The notes under the pieces are model-generated. The model worked only from the letters and a program-made list of their open reading frames with translations. It was not told the DNA's origin and searched no databases. DNA of 41,597 nt from Bryobacter sp. CoA8 C33 (lineage in GTDB: Bacteria; Acidobacteriota; Terriglobia; Bryobacterales; Bryobacteraceae), in NCBI GenBank assembly GCA_019931185.1, contig JAINDK010000008.1, positions 1 to 41,597 of the forward strand. The letters are read 5' to 3'. This document shows, piece after piece, positions 7,435 to 16,536 of this stretch; position 1 is the stretch's first letter, and every line of letters begins with the position of its first letter. A program made the position numbers and the translations under genes.

Positions 7435-10265
7435 TATTCTTCGATCGGAATGCAGGAGCAGACCAGATTGCGGTCGCCATAGACGTTGTCGATGCGGGAG
7501 ACCGGGCTCCAGTACTTATCCACGCGGGCGGTACCCTCGGGGAAGCAGCCTTCTTCGCGACTGTATTTGCGGCGCCAATCCCCGGCAAGGTCGTGTACGG
7601 TGTGGGGGGCGTGGCGCAGGGGGGAATCGGCAATGGTAAAGCGGCCGGATTCGACCTCCGCAATCTCGGCGCGGATGGCGATCATCGCGTCGCAAAAGCG
7701 GTCCAGCTCGTATTTTGACTCCGACTCGGTGGGCTCGATCATCAACGTGCCAGCGACGGGGAAGCTCATGGTCGGGGCATGGAAGCCGTAGTCGATCAGC
7801 CGCTTGGCGATGTCGTCGACGGTGACGCCGCAACTGTCCTTGAGCGGGCGCGGATCGATGATGCACTCGTGGGCAACGCGGCCCTTGCCGTTGCGGTAGA
7901 GCACGGGGAAGGCCCCGCCGATGCGGGCGGCAATGTAGTTGGCATTGAGAATGGCGATCTCGGTGGCGCGCTGCAAGCCGGCGCCGCCCATCATAAGAAT
8001 GTAGACGTAGGAGATGGGGAGGATGGAAGCCGAGCCGAAAGGCGCCGCCGAAACGGGACCGACGGGGGAATTGCCGTCATCGAGGAAGGGGTGACCCGGG
8101 AGGAAGGGCGCCAAGTGCGCCTTGACGCCGATGGGGCCCATGCCGGGGCCGCCGCCGCCGTGGGGGATGCAGAAGGTCTTGTGCAGATTCAGGTGGCTGA
8201 CGTCGGCGCCGTAATCACCGGGGCGGGAAATGCCCACCTGCGCGTTCATATTGGCTCCGTCGAGATAGACCTGCCCGCCATGGGAATGGATGATGGCGCA
8301 GATCTCGCGGATCAGCTCTTCAAAGACACCGTGGGTGGAGGGATAGGTGACCATGAGCGCGGCGAGATGGGCGCTGTGCGCGGCTGCCTTCGAGCGGAGA
8401 TCGTCGATGTCGACATTGCCGTCCTGATCGCAGGCGACGACGACGACTTCCATGCCGACCATGTGGGCCGAGGCGGGATTGGTGCCGTGAGCCGAGGAGG
8501 GGATGAGGCAGATGTTGCGGTGCGCCTCGCCGCGGCTGATGTGATAACCGCGGATGGCAAGCAAGCCGGCATACTCACCTTGTGCGCCGGAATTCGGCTG
8601 GAGGCTGACGGCATCGTAGCCGGTGACGTCGCACAGCATGGCCTTGAGGTGATCGAACATCTCAAAGTATCCGGCCGCCTGTTCGACGGGGGCGAAGGGA
8701 TGAATGCCGCCAAACTCGGGCCAGGTGACCGGGATCATCTCGGCGGTGGCGTTGAGCTTCATGGTGCAGGACCCGAGGGGGATCATGGCGCGGTCGAGAG
8801 CGAGGTCGCGGTCACAGAGCTTCCGCATGTAGCGGAGGATCTCCGTCTCGCTGCGGTAACGATGAAAGACCGGGTGGGTGAGGTAATCGCTCGAGCGGGC
8901 CAGGGCGGCGGGAATCGCCGGGGCTTCGTTGAAATCGGCAAATTTGAGCTCGCCGCCAAAGATGCGCCAGAGAGTTTCAACCAGGGCCGGCGTGGTGGTC
9001 TCATCGAGGGTGATGCCGAGACGGCCGCCGGGGAGGACGCGGAAGTTGATGCGTTCGGCTCGGGCCAGGGCAATGAGGCGCGCCTGGCGGTCGCCGGTAT
9101 CAACGACGATTGTGTCAAAAAAGTTTCCGGTGAGGACCGTATAGCCGAGGCGGCGCAAGCCGGCCGCGAGGATCGCGGTATGGGCGGCGACTGTCGTGGC
9201 GATGTGACGCAAGCCCTCGGGCCCGTGGTAGACGGCATACATCGAGGCGATGACCGCGAGCAGGACCTGGGCCGTGCAGATGTTGGAAGTAGCTTTTTCG
9301 CGGCGGATGTGCTGCTCGCGGGTTTGCAGGGCAAGGCGGTAGGCGGAGTGGCCGCGGGCATCGATGGAGACGCCGACCAAGCGGCCGGGCAGGCTGCGTT
9401 TATGCGCATCCTTAACAGCCATATAGGCGGCATGGGGGCCGCCATAGCCCATGGGGACGCCAAAGCGCTGGGTGGAGCCGATCGCGATATCGGCATCCAT
9501 CTCGCCCGGGCTCTTCAGCAGGGTGAGCGCCAAGGGATCGGCGGCCAGGACGGCGATGGCGCCGCGGGCGTGGAGCGCGGCGATGAGGGCGGTGAAGTCG
9601 TGAATCTCGCCCTGAGTGCCCGGGTATTGGAGGATGGCGCCGAAGACCTCGGCGCCGGCCAGAGCGGTAAAGGGATTCCCGGTCAGCACGCTCCAGCCGA
9701 GGGCTTCGGCGCGGGTGCGGATGAGAGCGAGAGTTTGGGGATGAACTTCCTGGTCGACAAAGAAGGTCTTCGTTTTCACAGCCGAGACGCGCTGAGCGAG
9801 AGCCATGGCCTCGGCGGCGGCGGTGGCCTCGTCGAGCAGAGAGGCGTTGGCGACGTCGAGCCCGGTCAGGTCGCAGATCATGGTCTGGTAGTTGAGCAGA
9901 GCCTCGAGCCGGCCCTGGCTGATCTCGGGCTGGTAGGGGGTGTAGGCGGTGTACCAGGCGGGGTTTTCGAGGATATTGCGCTGGATGACGTAGGGCAGCA
10001 GCGTGCCGTGGTAGCCAGTCCCGATCAGAGAGGTGAAGACCTGGTTGCGCGAAGCGATCTGGCGCATGCGGTCGAGGGCGGCGGATTCTGAAAGGGCAGG
10101 TCCGAATTCGAGCGGGCGCTGTTGGCGGATCGTGGCCGGAACGGTTTCGGCGATCAGGGCTTCGACAGATTCCGCACCCACGGTGGAGAGCATGGAGACG
10201 ATATCGCGGGAACTGGGGCCGATGTGGCGGCTTTCGAAAGTGTTGGCGGGGGTATTGGAACGCAT
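7425..10265 (-). CDS. gcvP: Glycine dehydrogenase (decarboxylating), P protein
   Basis: The P protein decarboxylates glycine using PLP and passes the aminomethyl group to lipoylated GcvH. The sequence is about 946 residues, the length of the fused single-chain type rather than the split GcvPA/GcvPB form. The PLP-lysine region [20 protein letters not shown] lies near residue 694. Other conserved blocks are [12 protein letters not shown]-like ([20 protein letters not shown]), [20 protein letters not shown] and [12 protein letters not shown] prefer ATG 10265 because GGGAG (10276-10280) stands 10 nt upstream; an in-frame TTG at 10289 lies further up. The gene is preceded by a tandem glycine riboswitch and is divergent from gcvT-gcvH, so only this arm is under direct riboswitch control. 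Confidence 0.97.
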   Translation of the reverse strand: MRSNTPANTFESRHIGPSSRDIVSMLSTVGAESVEALIAETVPATIRQQRPLEFGPALSESAALDRMRQIASRNQVFTSLIGTGYHGTLLPYVIQRNILENPAWYTAYTPYQPEISQGRLEALLNYQTMICDLTGLDVANASLLDEATAAAEAMALAQRVSAVKTKTFFVDQEVHPQTLALIRTRAEALGWSVLTGNPFTALAGAEVFGAILQYPGTQGEIHDFTALIAALHARGAIAVLAADPLALTLLKSPGEMDADIAIGSTQRFGVPMGYGGPHAAYMAVKDAHKRSLPGRLVGVSIDARGHSAYRLALQTREQHIRREKATSNICTAQVLLAVIASMYAVYHGPEGLRHIATTVAAHTAILAAGLRRLGYTVLTGNFFDTIVVDTGDRQARLIALARAERINFRVLPGGRLGITLDETTTPALVETLWRIFGGELKFADFNEAPAIPAALARSSDYLTHPVFHRYRSETEILRYMRKLCDRDLALDRAMIPLGSCTMKLNATAEMIPVTWPEFGGIHPFAPVEQAAGYFEMFDHLKAMLCDVTGYDAVSLQPNSGAQGEYAGLLAIRGYHISRGEAHRNICLIPSSAHGTNPASAHMVGMEVVVVACDQDGNVDIDDLRSKAAAHSAHLAALMVTYPSTHGVFEELIREICAIIHSHGGQVYLDGANMNAQVGISRPGDYGADVSHLNLHKTFCIPHGGGGPGMGPIGVKAHLAPFLPGHPFLDDGNSPVGPVSAAPFGSASILPISYVYILMMGGAGLQRATEIAILNANYIAARIGGAFPVLYRNGKGRVAHECIIDPRPLKDSCGVTVDDIAKRLIDYGFHAPTMSFPVAGTLMIEPTESESKYELDRFCDAMIAIRAEIAEVESGRFTIADSPLRHAPHTVHDLAGDWRRKYSREEGCFPEGTARVDKYWSPVSRIDNVYGDRNLVCSCIPIEEYAR

Positions 10266-10300
10266 GAGCGCGGGTCTCCCTTTAGACAAGAAGTTTCGCG

Positions 10301-10472
10301 CCCCATCTGTCGTTGCTGCCTGAGAGTGTTATCCCGTCGGCGGGCCGGCCGGTGGAGGCAGACCTCTTTCCAGATCATGAAATCGCGCGTGCGGTCCTTT
10401 TGCCTGAGAGTTTCCGGGGCGGTTGCTCCTTCGGCGCTCCCCGCGGGGGTCAGGGAGGCTCTTCCGTTCGCG
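10301..10472 (-). ncRNA. Tandem glycine riboswitch
   Basis: Reading the minus strand towards gcvP, two aptamers are visible. Aptamer 1 (about 10470-10388) has GGAAGAGCC, GCGCCGAAGGAGCAACC and AAACTCTCAGGCAAAAGGAC. Aptamer 2 (about 10373-10301) has CTGGAAAGAGGTC, GCCGACGGGATAAC and ACTCTCAGGCAGCAACGACA. The two copies of ACTCTCAGGCA are the classic conserved core of glycine aptamers. A short linker joins them, and the gcvP start codon follows about 35 nt later. In known cases glycine binding switches gcv expression on. No clear terminator stem with T-run is visible before gcvP, so control may act at ribosome binding (inference). Confidence 0.93.
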
Positions 10473-10480
10473 TGCTTTCA

Positions 10481-10804
10481 TTATGCCAGATGGAAGTCGT
10501 AGTTGTGTTCAACTTTGGCGATACGAAGAGTGAATTGGGAGTACCAGCGGCGGCGTCCGCTTTCGCGGGCCAGGCTATGTTCGGAGTTTTCGCGCCAAGC
10601 GCGGATGTCCTCGAGTGAGCGCCAGTAGGAGACCGTGATGCCGAGATCCTGGCGGGCGGAATCGATGCCCAGGAATCCGGGCTGCTGTTGGGCCAACTCT
10701 TCCATGCGGCGGGCGGTCTCGGCGTAACCGTCCAACTGGCCGGTCTGCAGGGAAGTAAAAATCACCGCGTAGTAGGGAGGGGTGAACAAAGGCGCGAGTG
10801 GCAT
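10481..10804 (-). CDS. Antibiotic biosynthesis monooxygenase (ABM) domain protein
   Basis: This small protein of 107 residues is a single ABM/dimeric alpha-beta barrel domain. Typical blocks are YYAVIFTSLQTGQLDGYAET, PGFLGIDSARQDLGITVSYW and SLEDIRAWRENSEH. Family members include small monooxygenases and haem-degrading enzymes; many are of unknown substrate, and none can be assigned here. The stop codon lies about 10 nt before the first glycine aptamer, and the gene runs in the same direction as gcvP, so it may be the first gene of an operon with the riboswitch inside it. Its start ATG (10804) is only 27 nt from the gcvT start on the other strand, so the gcvT promoter must lie largely inside this gene. 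Confidence 0.88.
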   Translation of the reverse strand: MPLAPLFTPPYYAVIFTSLQTGQLDGYAETARRMEELAQQQPGFLGIDSARQDLGITVSYWRSLEDIRAWRENSEHSLARESGRRRWYSQFTLRIAKVEHNYDFHLA

Positions 10805-10831
10805 ATCACAATTCTGCTAGATTGGGGACGA

Positions 10832-11935
10832 ATGAGTGAAAACCAGAGCCTGAAGGCGACGCCGCTGAATGCCGTGCACCGCCAGTTGGGCGCCAGGATG
10901 GTGGACTTCGGTGGCTGGGACATGCCGGTACAGTACCGGGGCATTCTCGAAGAGCACAAAGCGGTGCGCACGGCAGTAGGCGTATTTGATGTGAGCCACA
11001 TGGGAGAGATCGTGGTGCGCGGGCCGGGCGCACTGGATCTGGTGAATCTGGTGGCGACAAACGATGCCGCGCGGCTCAAGGCGGGGCAGGTGCATTACTC
11101 GGGGCTGCTTTACGAGCACGGCGGCTTCGTCGACGACATCCTGGTGCACAAGGTGGCCGACGATGAGTACTTTCTCTGCGTGAACGCCTCGAACCAGGAC
11201 AAGGACTACGAACATATCGTGGCGCACAACCGGTTTGCGGCGACGGTGGAGAACGCCGGGGCGCGCTACGCGCAAATTGCCGTGCAGGGCCCGATGGCGC
11301 TGGCCGTCTGCCAGAAGCTGACGCGGAGCGAGTTGAGCCCGATCCGCTACTACTGGTTTGAAGACGGAGTGTTCGCGGGAGTCGAGGCGCGGATGGCGCG
11401 CACGGGCTATACGGGCGAGGACGGCTTTGAGCTTTATGTAAAGCCCAGCGAGGCGGTAACGGTGTGGGAAGCGGTGCTCGAAGCGGGGGCGGAGTTCGGC
11501 ATACTGCCCTGCGGACTGGGGGCGCGCAACACGTTACGGCTCGAGGCGAAGATGGCGCTCTACGGGCATGAGATCGATGCGACGATTAGCCCGCTTGAGG
11601 CGGATCTGGCCTGGATGGTGAAGCTGGACAAAGGCGATTTCATCGGCAAGGAAGCGTTATTGAAGCAGCGGGCCGAGGGATTGAAGCGGAAGCTGGTTGG
11701 CTTTGAAATGCGCGGCCGGGGTATTGGCCGGGATGGTTATGAAGTAAACGTGAACGGGCAGCCGGCGGGTTGGGTGACGAGCGGAGGACCGGCCCCGACA
11801 CTGGGCAAGAACATCGGCTTGTGCTATCTGCCGGTGGATTTAGCCGTGCCGGGGACGCGAATCGAAGTGGTGATTCGCGGGGTGGGCGTCGAGGCGGAAA
11901 CCGTCACAACACCTTTTTACAAGCGAGCGAAATAG
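10832..11935 (+). CDS. gcvT: Glycine cleavage system aminomethyltransferase, T protein
   Basis: The T protein transfers the methylene group from aminomethyl-lipoyl GcvH to tetrahydrofolate and releases ammonia. The 367-residue sequence shows the expected landmarks: VDFGGWDMPVQY near the N-terminus, VFDVSHMGEIVVRGP, QVHYSGLLYEHGGFVDDILV, ARTGYTGEDGFELYV and the C-terminal barrel with GWVTSGGPAPTLGKNIGLCY. ATG 10832 has GGGGA just upstream at 10824-10828; a much longer in-frame extension from 10688 overlaps the opposite gene and is not conserved-looking. TGCTAGATT at 10815-10823 might be an extended -10, but it lies very close to the start. gcvH follows after 3 nt. Confidence 0.96.
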   Translation: MSENQSLKATPLNAVHRQLGARMVDFGGWDMPVQYRGILEEHKAVRTAVGVFDVSHMGEIVVRGPGALDLVNLVATNDAARLKAGQVHYSGLLYEHGGFVDDILVHKVADDEYFLCVNASNQDKDYEHIVAHNRFAATVENAGARYAQIAVQGPMALAVCQKLTRSELSPIRYYWFEDGVFAGVEARMARTGYTGEDGFELYVKPSEAVTVWEAVLEAGAEFGILPCGLGARNTLRLEAKMALYGHEIDATISPLEADLAWMVKLDKGDFIGKEALLKQRAEGLKRKLVGFEMRGRGIGRDGYEVNVNGQPAGWVTSGGPAPTLGKNIGLCYLPVDLAVPGTRIEVVIRGVGVEAETVTTPFYKRAK

Positions 11936-11938
11936 AAC

Positions 11939-12322
11939 ATGTATCCAGAGAACTACAAGTACACGAAAGAACACGAGTGGGTGTCGGTGGAAGGCGAAAC
12001 GGGCACCATTGGCATCACGCATCATGCCCAGAGCGAACTGGGCGATATCGTGTATGTGGATCTGCCGAAAATCGGCTCGACGGTGTCGCAACACCAGACC
12101 TTTGGCAGCGTGGAGAGCGTGAAGGCGGTAAGCGACATTTATTCTCCGGTGAGCGGGGAAGTGGTGGCGATCAACGATTCCCTCAGCGGGGCGCCGGAGA
12201 AACTGAATGCGGACCCGCACGGGGAAGCATGGCTGATCCGCGTGAAGTTATCGAACGCGGCGGAGTTGAGCGGAGAAGGGATGATGAGCGCGGCGGAATA
12301 CGCCCAGTACGTCGGCGCCTAG
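11939..12322 (+). CDS. gcvH: Glycine cleavage system H protein
   Basis: GcvH is the lipoyl carrier shuttling the aminomethyl group between P, T and L proteins. The 127-residue length is standard. The lipoylation site is Lys62 in ESVKAVSDIYSPVSGEVV. The N-terminal block YKYTKEHEWVSVEGETGTIG and the block HHAQSELGDIVYVDLP are classic. It starts 3 nt after gcvT, so the two are co-translated. The L protein (dihydrolipoamide dehydrogenase) and lipoate-attachment genes are not in this window. Confidence 0.97.
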   Translation: MYPENYKYTKEHEWVSVEGETGTIGITHHAQSELGDIVYVDLPKIGSTVSQHQTFGSVESVKAVSDIYSPVSGEVVAINDSLSGAPEKLNADPHGEAWLIRVKLSNAAELSGEGMMSAAEYAQYVGA

Positions 12323-12326
12323 CATT

Positions 12327-14198
12327 GTGATCCGGGATCTGTTGATCATCGCCGCCCTGGTTGTGGCTTTGCGTGCACCGTTTTTGACGCAGCCCATCCA
12401 GGGCGACGACATTTACTACCTGGCTGGAGCGCAATATGCGCAGACGAACCCGTGGCATCCGCATCAGGCCAGCTATCTGTTTCAGGGGCGAATGGTGTCG
12501 ATGTCGGGGCACCCGCACCCGCCGCTGAACACATGGGTGCTAGCGGGATTGATCGCCGTGGTGGGAGATGTGCGGGAGGCGCCGTTTCATGCCGCCTACG
12601 CATTATTCAGCCTGGTGGCGGCGTTGAGCATGTATGCACTGGCGCGGCGATTCGTGGCGCGGCCGCTGCTGGCAACGTTGTTGTTTTGCGCGGCGCCGGC
12701 CTTCGTGGTAAACGGCAATTCATTGGAAAGCGACCTGCCGCTGCTGGCGATGTGGATGGCAGGGATGGCGGTGTTTGTTGAAGCGCTCGAGCGGGGAAGC
12801 GGGCTGTGGCTGGCGGGCAGCCTGTTGCCGCTCGGGGCAGCAGGGCTGGCAGCTTATCAGAGCGTGGTGGCGATCCCGATATTGTGGTTGTTGACGGCAC
12901 GCAAGCGGCCAGCCTGGTGGTTGGCCTATGGCGTGGCGCTTGCGCCGGCCGTGGCGCTGGTGATTTACCAGGTGGCGGAGGCGAGCGGCGGAAAAGCGCC
13001 GCCGCTGGCGGTAACGGCCGGGTACTTCCAGGAATATGGCTTGCAACAGTTGGGGCCGAAGCTGCGCAATGCAAAGGCGCTGGTTGGGCATCTTGGCTGG
13101 ATCGTGTTTCCCCTGCTGCCGGTGATTGGATTCCGCACGCGGTGGATGCTGGTGGCGCTGGCCTGGGCGTTGATCGACTGGAACCCGCTTTATGTGATCG
13201 GAGTGGCGGGGGGGATTGGGTTGCTGATGCAGGACGGGAGGCGGTTTGGCTGGTGGCCACAGATCTTCTTCGCCGCGGCACTGGTATTATTCTTCGCGGG
13301 CTCGGCGCGTTATCTGCTCCCGATGGCGGCGCCGGTGGCGCTGCTGGTGGCGGATCGGTTTGCGGACCGGCCGCGCTGGCTGGCAGCGGGGATGGCGGCG
13401 CAAGTGGCGCTGGGGCTGGCTTTGGCATGGGCCAACTACGAGCACTGGGCGGGATACCGCGAGTTTGTAGCGGCGCACCGGGGAGAGTTGGCTCAGGCAA
13501 AGGTGTGGGTAAACGGCGAGTTTGCGCGTTTCTATGCCGAGGAAATCGGGGCGCTGCCGCTAGCGCGGGGGCAGGCGATCCGGCCGGGTGAGATCGTGTT
13601 GACGAGTGAGCTTGGTTTTCCGTTCGCGGTGACCGCCGGCGGGGGGCAAATGGTGGAGGTGGCGCGGCATGAGATCGTGCCGCGGCTGCCGCTGCGGCTG
13701 ATCGGGCTTGGCTCGCGAAGCGGCTATTCGGATGCAAGCGCGGGGGTGAGACCGTTTGATCTGGATTGGGGGCCAGTGGATCGGCTACGTCTCGAGCGGG
13801 TGATTGAGCGCAAGCCAACGCTCAGCTATGTGCCGATGGGCGCGCCGGAGGCCGAGGCGCATCTGCTGAGTGGGGCCTACCAACTGGAGGACGGCAAGAG
13901 CCGTTGGATGGGGCAGCAGGCGCGGTTGATGGTGCAGCCGCGGGCCGAGAGCGGAAAGGCGAGCGCCACGGTGTATGTGCCGGCGGCGGCGAAAGCGCGG
14001 CGTATCTGGATTGAGTGGAATGGCGTGAAGGTGGCCGAGCGGAGCATTGAGCGGGAGGGGCTGTACACAGTGGTGGCGGAGGGCATCAACACGGGGTGGG
14101 AGGCCGGGGTGCTGACAGTGGCTTGTGACGCGACGTTCGTGGCGCCGGGCGATACGCGCGAGTTGGGGGTGGTGTTGATTGAGGCGGGCTTGAAGTAG
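12327..14198 (+). CDS. GT-C type membrane glycosyltransferase (GT39/ArnT-like) with extra C-terminal domain
   Basis: This 623-residue protein begins at GTG 12327, only 4 nt after gcvH. About ten hydrophobic segments fill residues 1-375. The first extracytoplasmic loop carries the acidic pair in QPIQGDDIYYLAG and a GHPHPPLN block, both typical of the PMT/ArnT superfamily that uses polyprenyl-phosphate sugars. After a linker region, residues about 495-623 form a soluble part that looks like a beta-sandwich (SATVYVPAAAKARRIWIEWN, EGLYTVVAEGI). The acceptor and sugar donor are unknown. Being directly behind gcvTH is probably operon opportunism rather than a glycine-related role. Confidence 0.75.
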   Translation: MIRDLLIIAALVVALRAPFLTQPIQGDDIYYLAGAQYAQTNPWHPHQASYLFQGRMVSMSGHPHPPLNTWVLAGLIAVVGDVREAPFHAAYALFSLVAALSMYALARRFVARPLLATLLFCAAPAFVVNGNSLESDLPLLAMWMAGMAVFVEALERGSGLWLAGSLLPLGAAGLAAYQSVVAIPILWLLTARKRPAWWLAYGVALAPAVALVIYQVAEASGGKAPPLAVTAGYFQEYGLQQLGPKLRNAKALVGHLGWIVFPLLPVIGFRTRWMLVALAWALIDWNPLYVIGVAGGIGLLMQDGRRFGWWPQIFFAAALVLFFAGSARYLLPMAAPVALLVADRFADRPRWLAAGMAAQVALGLALAWANYEHWAGYREFVAAHRGELAQAKVWVNGEFARFYAEEIGALPLARGQAIRPGEIVLTSELGFPFAVTAGGGQMVEVARHEIVPRLPLRLIGLGSRSGYSDASAGVRPFDLDWGPVDRLRLERVIERKPTLSYVPMGAPEAEAHLLSGAYQLEDGKSRWMGQQARLMVQPRAESGKASATVYVPAAAKARRIWIEWNGVKVAERSIEREGLYTVVAEGINTGWEAGVLTVACDATFVAPGDTRELGVVLIEAGLK

Positions 14199-14203
14199 CG
14201 GGG

Positions 14204-15013
14204 TTAGGGCGCGAAACCGGTTGCAGCGAGAGCGGCATGGAAGACGAATTCGGTGGAAAGCTGCTCGAGGGAAGCTTGGCGGAGAATGCGAACGCGGTCG
14301 CCGCGGGGGGCCCAGACGGCGGGGTTGGAGGGGCCGAACAGAGCGAGGGTATTGGCGCCGGCGGCGGCGGCCAAATGGGTAATGCCGGTATCGTTGCCGA
14401 TGTAGAGAGCGGCGCCGGCCAGGATAGAGGCGAGCGCATCGAGGGCGGGGATGACCTGAGCGCCGGGCAGATGTTGGTAGGGCGCGGCAAGAAAGCGCAC
14501 GGCGCGCCCGGTGGATTCAAGCCAGCGGGCGAGGGTCTCGAAGCGCTCGAGCGGCCAATTCTTGCCGGCGCTGCCACTGAAGGGGTGGATGTAGACGAGG
14601 CGGCTCGGCTGAGGATTGACGCTCAAGCGGAGGCAGGCTGGAATGGGGGCGCCAACGTGGCCGGCAAAAAAATCGGCGGCGTGCGTGTCTGTGTCCGTGG
14701 GCAGCGCGGGATAAAGGAAAACTCGCGGATGCAGCGCGCCGAGGGCGGCGCGGAACTCGTCGCGATTGGCGCCATACCAGGAATGGATTTCATCAAAGGC
14801 GGCCAGACGCGCGGCAAGGGGCGCCGGGGCCGGCTCGAGGCCGAGCAGACCGAGGCCCGAGCCTTCGATCGGGTGCACGGGATAGGCAAGCAAGGGATGG
14901 ACTTCGCTACGCGCCCATAGCTCGACGTCGGCATCCCGGGCGAGGTGGCCGATGGCTGGCAACCCGAGCAGGGTATCGCCAATACCGCCAGGGCGGATAG
15001 CAAGCCGGCGCAT
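14204..15013 (-). CDS. Glycosyltransferase family 9 (heptosyltransferase-like)
   Basis: The 269-residue sequence has the GT9 hallmarks: N-terminal IRPGGIGDTLLGLPAI, central YIHPFSGSAGKNWPLERFE, and C-terminal YIGNDTGITHLAAAAG then LFGPSNPAVWAP. Family members transfer ADP-heptose to lipopolysaccharide core, but more remote members act on other glycans. At 269 residues it is shorter than typical WaaC/WaaF (about 320-350), so the precise role is uncertain. It is the last gene of a six-gene minus-strand run, 7 nt after the DsbD-alpha gene, and is convergent with the GT-C gene with only 5 nt between stop codons. Confidence 0.85.
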   Translation of the reverse strand: MRRLAIRPGGIGDTLLGLPAIGHLARDADVELWARSEVHPLLAYPVHPIEGSGLGLLGLEPAPAPLAARLAAFDEIHSWYGANRDEFRAALGALHPRVFLYPALPTDTDTHAADFFAGHVGAPIPACLRLSVNPQPSRLVYIHPFSGSAGKNWPLERFETLARWLESTGRAVRFLAAPYQHLPGAQVIPALDALASILAGAALYIGNDTGITHLAAAAGANTLALFGPSNPAVWAPRGDRVRILRQASLEQLSTEFVFHAALAATGFAP

Positions 15014-15020
15014 ACCCGGG

Positions 15021-15485
15021 CTAGCGGACGTCAGCCGTCAGCCGGAACTCGAGCGTTTTTGGCGTAAGGCAGGCCTTGTCGCTGCAGGCCTGGTAGCGGA
15101 GCTTGCCCGTGAGGACGTGCATTTGCGGCTCGAGGTTTTCGGGGGCCTTGAGGGTAACGAGGATAAAGAAATCGCCCGTGAGGACGCTGAGAGGTTTTTC
15201 CGAAAAAGAGTATTTTTCGTCGTGCGGCGTTGGATACTTCACCGCCTCGACCACGAGCGGGCTGGCCGTGAGATTCAAGCGAAGGGGAATGAGGTAATCC
15301 TCATGGGGCGCATTGGAATTGATGTGGTAGCCAGCGGCGATGCGGGCCTGGAGCTTGAAGGTGGCGCTTTTGCCCCGAGGGATCGTGACCTTTGCGGGAG
15401 GCTCGATTGCGAGGGGGGTGATGGCTTGGGGATAAAGGCTACTTGCCAGCAGGAAGACCAAGCAAAGCCTGGATATCTTTTTCAT
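15021..15485 (-). CDS. Stand-alone DsbD-alpha (DsbD N-terminal) periplasmic protein
   Basis: This 154-residue protein has a signal peptide (MKKISRLCLVFLLASSLYPQ) and one immunoglobulin-like DsbD N-terminal domain. Landmarks are AGYHINSNAP at about 51-60 and the redox pair Cys134/Cys139 in YQACSDKACLTP, the Pfam DsbC/DsbD-alpha signature. In DsbD this domain passes electrons from the membrane to periplasmic thioredoxins. Here the membrane part is not fused, so an unlinked CcdA-like protein may supply electrons. I chose ATG 15485, which gives a proper signal peptide; its first 47 nt overlap the end of the TlpA-like gene, which suggests translational coupling. An alternative start is 15524. Confidence 0.85.
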   Translation of the reverse strand: MKKISRLCLVFLLASSLYPQAITPLAIEPPAKVTIPRGKSATFKLQARIAAGYHINSNAPHEDYLIPLRLNLTASPLVVEAVKYPTPHDEKYSFSEKPLSVLTGDFFILVTLKAPENLEPQMHVLTGKLRYQACSDKACLTPKTLEFRLTADVR

Positions 15486-15981
15486 ATTCACTCTTTGAAA
15501 CGAGGCCGACGTGCACGCCGGCAATCATGCCATCCTTGTCGATCAGGAAGGTCGTGGGCAGGGAGTCGACACCGCCATAAAGCTGCGCGGTGGAATCGTC
15601 ACCGGCGAGGATGCGGTAGTTGACTTTCTTTTCAGCAATGTAAGGCTTGATGACTTCCCAACCTTCTTCGTCCATCGCCACGCCGAGCACGGCCAAACCC
15701 TTGTCCTTGTACTTGTTTTCAAACTCGATGAACCAGGGGATTTCGACCTTGCAGGGGCCGCACCAGGTGGCCCAGAAGTTGAGAAGGACCGTTTTGCCCT
15801 TGTAGGAGGCGAGGGAGACGAGCTTGCCGTCGGAGTCTTTCAATTTAAACTCGGGGGCTTTCTTGCGGTCTTTGGACGGACGGACGGCGGAATCCGCCTC
15901 GTCGGCCTTCGACTGGGTCGTACAGGAAGTGAGCCCAATTGCGATCAGGCCGAGGGCAGCGAGGAATTGAAAACGAGACAA
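15439..15981 (-). CDS. TlpA/ResA-like thiol-disulfide oxidoreductase, lipoprotein
   Basis: The 180-residue protein carries a lipoprotein signal (lipobox LTSC, Cys20) and a thioredoxin-fold domain with the active site WCGPC at residues 73-77 (VLLNFWATWCGPCKVEIPWF). The cis-Pro loop is SLPTTFLID. It belongs to the AhpC/TSA-Redoxin TlpA group, reductants of the periplasm used for cytochrome c maturation or disulfide repair. It lies next to a parvulin PPIase, an HExxH protein and DsbD-alpha, and overlaps the last of these, so a joint role in envelope protein folding is likely (inference). Confidence 0.93.
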   Translation of the reverse strand: MSRFQFLAALGLIAIGLTSCTTQSKADEADSAVRPSKDRKKAPEFKLKDSDGKLVSLASYKGKTVLLNFWATWCGPCKVEIPWFIEFENKYKDKGLAVLGVAMDEEGWEVIKPYIAEKKVNYRILAGDDSTAQLYGGVDSLPTTFLIDKDGMIAGVHVGLVSKSEYEKDIQALLGLPAGK

Positions 15982-16005
15982 GTGGGCGGGACTCCTTCAG
16001 TCAGT

Positions 16006-16536
16006 TTATACCGGCAGACTTCTACGCTTCATTAGATTGCCGAGCCAGCGGCGGCGTTGCGGAGAAATCAGCGAATTTGGATCGCTGAGAGCGGCGGCAG
16101 AGTCGCAGAAGGCTTCGCAGACATAGTCCTTCCAGCGGCGGTCGGATTTGCCCCCGCGCCAAGCTTCAAAACGAAGGCGGGAGGAAAGGCCCGGGTGCAG
16201 GGGTGTCTTTTCACGCGAGAGCAGTAGCGCCCAAGCGGCGCGATCGGCATTGGACAGACGGCGCCAGACGAAGTGGTAGATCTCATGGGCGACGATGTTG
16301 ATGAAGGCGGGAGCGTGGTTCAGAAGGGCCTGGTCGAAAACGATTTCGCGGCGAGCAAGGAAACTCGCCGCGAAGACTTCTTCGCCGGGACCAGGGCCGA
16401 ATTCCAGCTTGCCCCGATGGGCGCGTAATTCGCGGTCAAAGCGAATCGTTAGGGCTTGGGGGCAGCGGGAGCCTTGCCGAAGAAGGCCGGATCCTCGACC
16501 TTGGCGTCGGCTGTTTCCTGAGTTGTTTTGAGCCAT
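16006..16536 (-). CDS. HExxH protein, putative zinc metallopeptidase (SprT-like)
   Basis: The frame encodes up to 176 residues. The central motif HEIYH (residues 84-88 from ATG 16536) within FINIVAHEIYHFVW is a classic zinc-binding HExxH, and VCEAFCDSAA about 60 residues later could supply a third ligand. The C-terminus is basic (RRRWLGNLMKRR). The start is uncertain. ATG 16536 would overlap the end of the PPIase gene by 88 nt and give an N-terminus of low similarity to any domain. The conserved-looking part begins near LTIRFDRELRAHRG, just where the PPIase gene stops, so a non-ATG start near 16440 is possible. No signal peptide or membrane segment is seen. The substrate is unknown. Confidence 0.65.
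   Translation of the reverse strand: MAQNNSGNSRRQGRGSGLLRQGSRCPQALTIRFDRELRAHRGKLEFGPGPGEEVFAASFLARREIVFDQALLNHAPAFINIVAHEIYHFVWRRLSNADRAAWALLLSREKTPLHPGLSSRLRFEAWRGGKSDRRWKDYVCEAFCDSAAALSDPNSLISPQRRRWLGNLMKRRSLPV

Noticed and set aside
7779-10091. 770-codon open frame on the plus strand
   Set aside because: It is fully antisense to gcvP, whose identity is certain, and its low-complexity Gly/Asp/Ala-rich translation is a by-product of GC-rich codon use.
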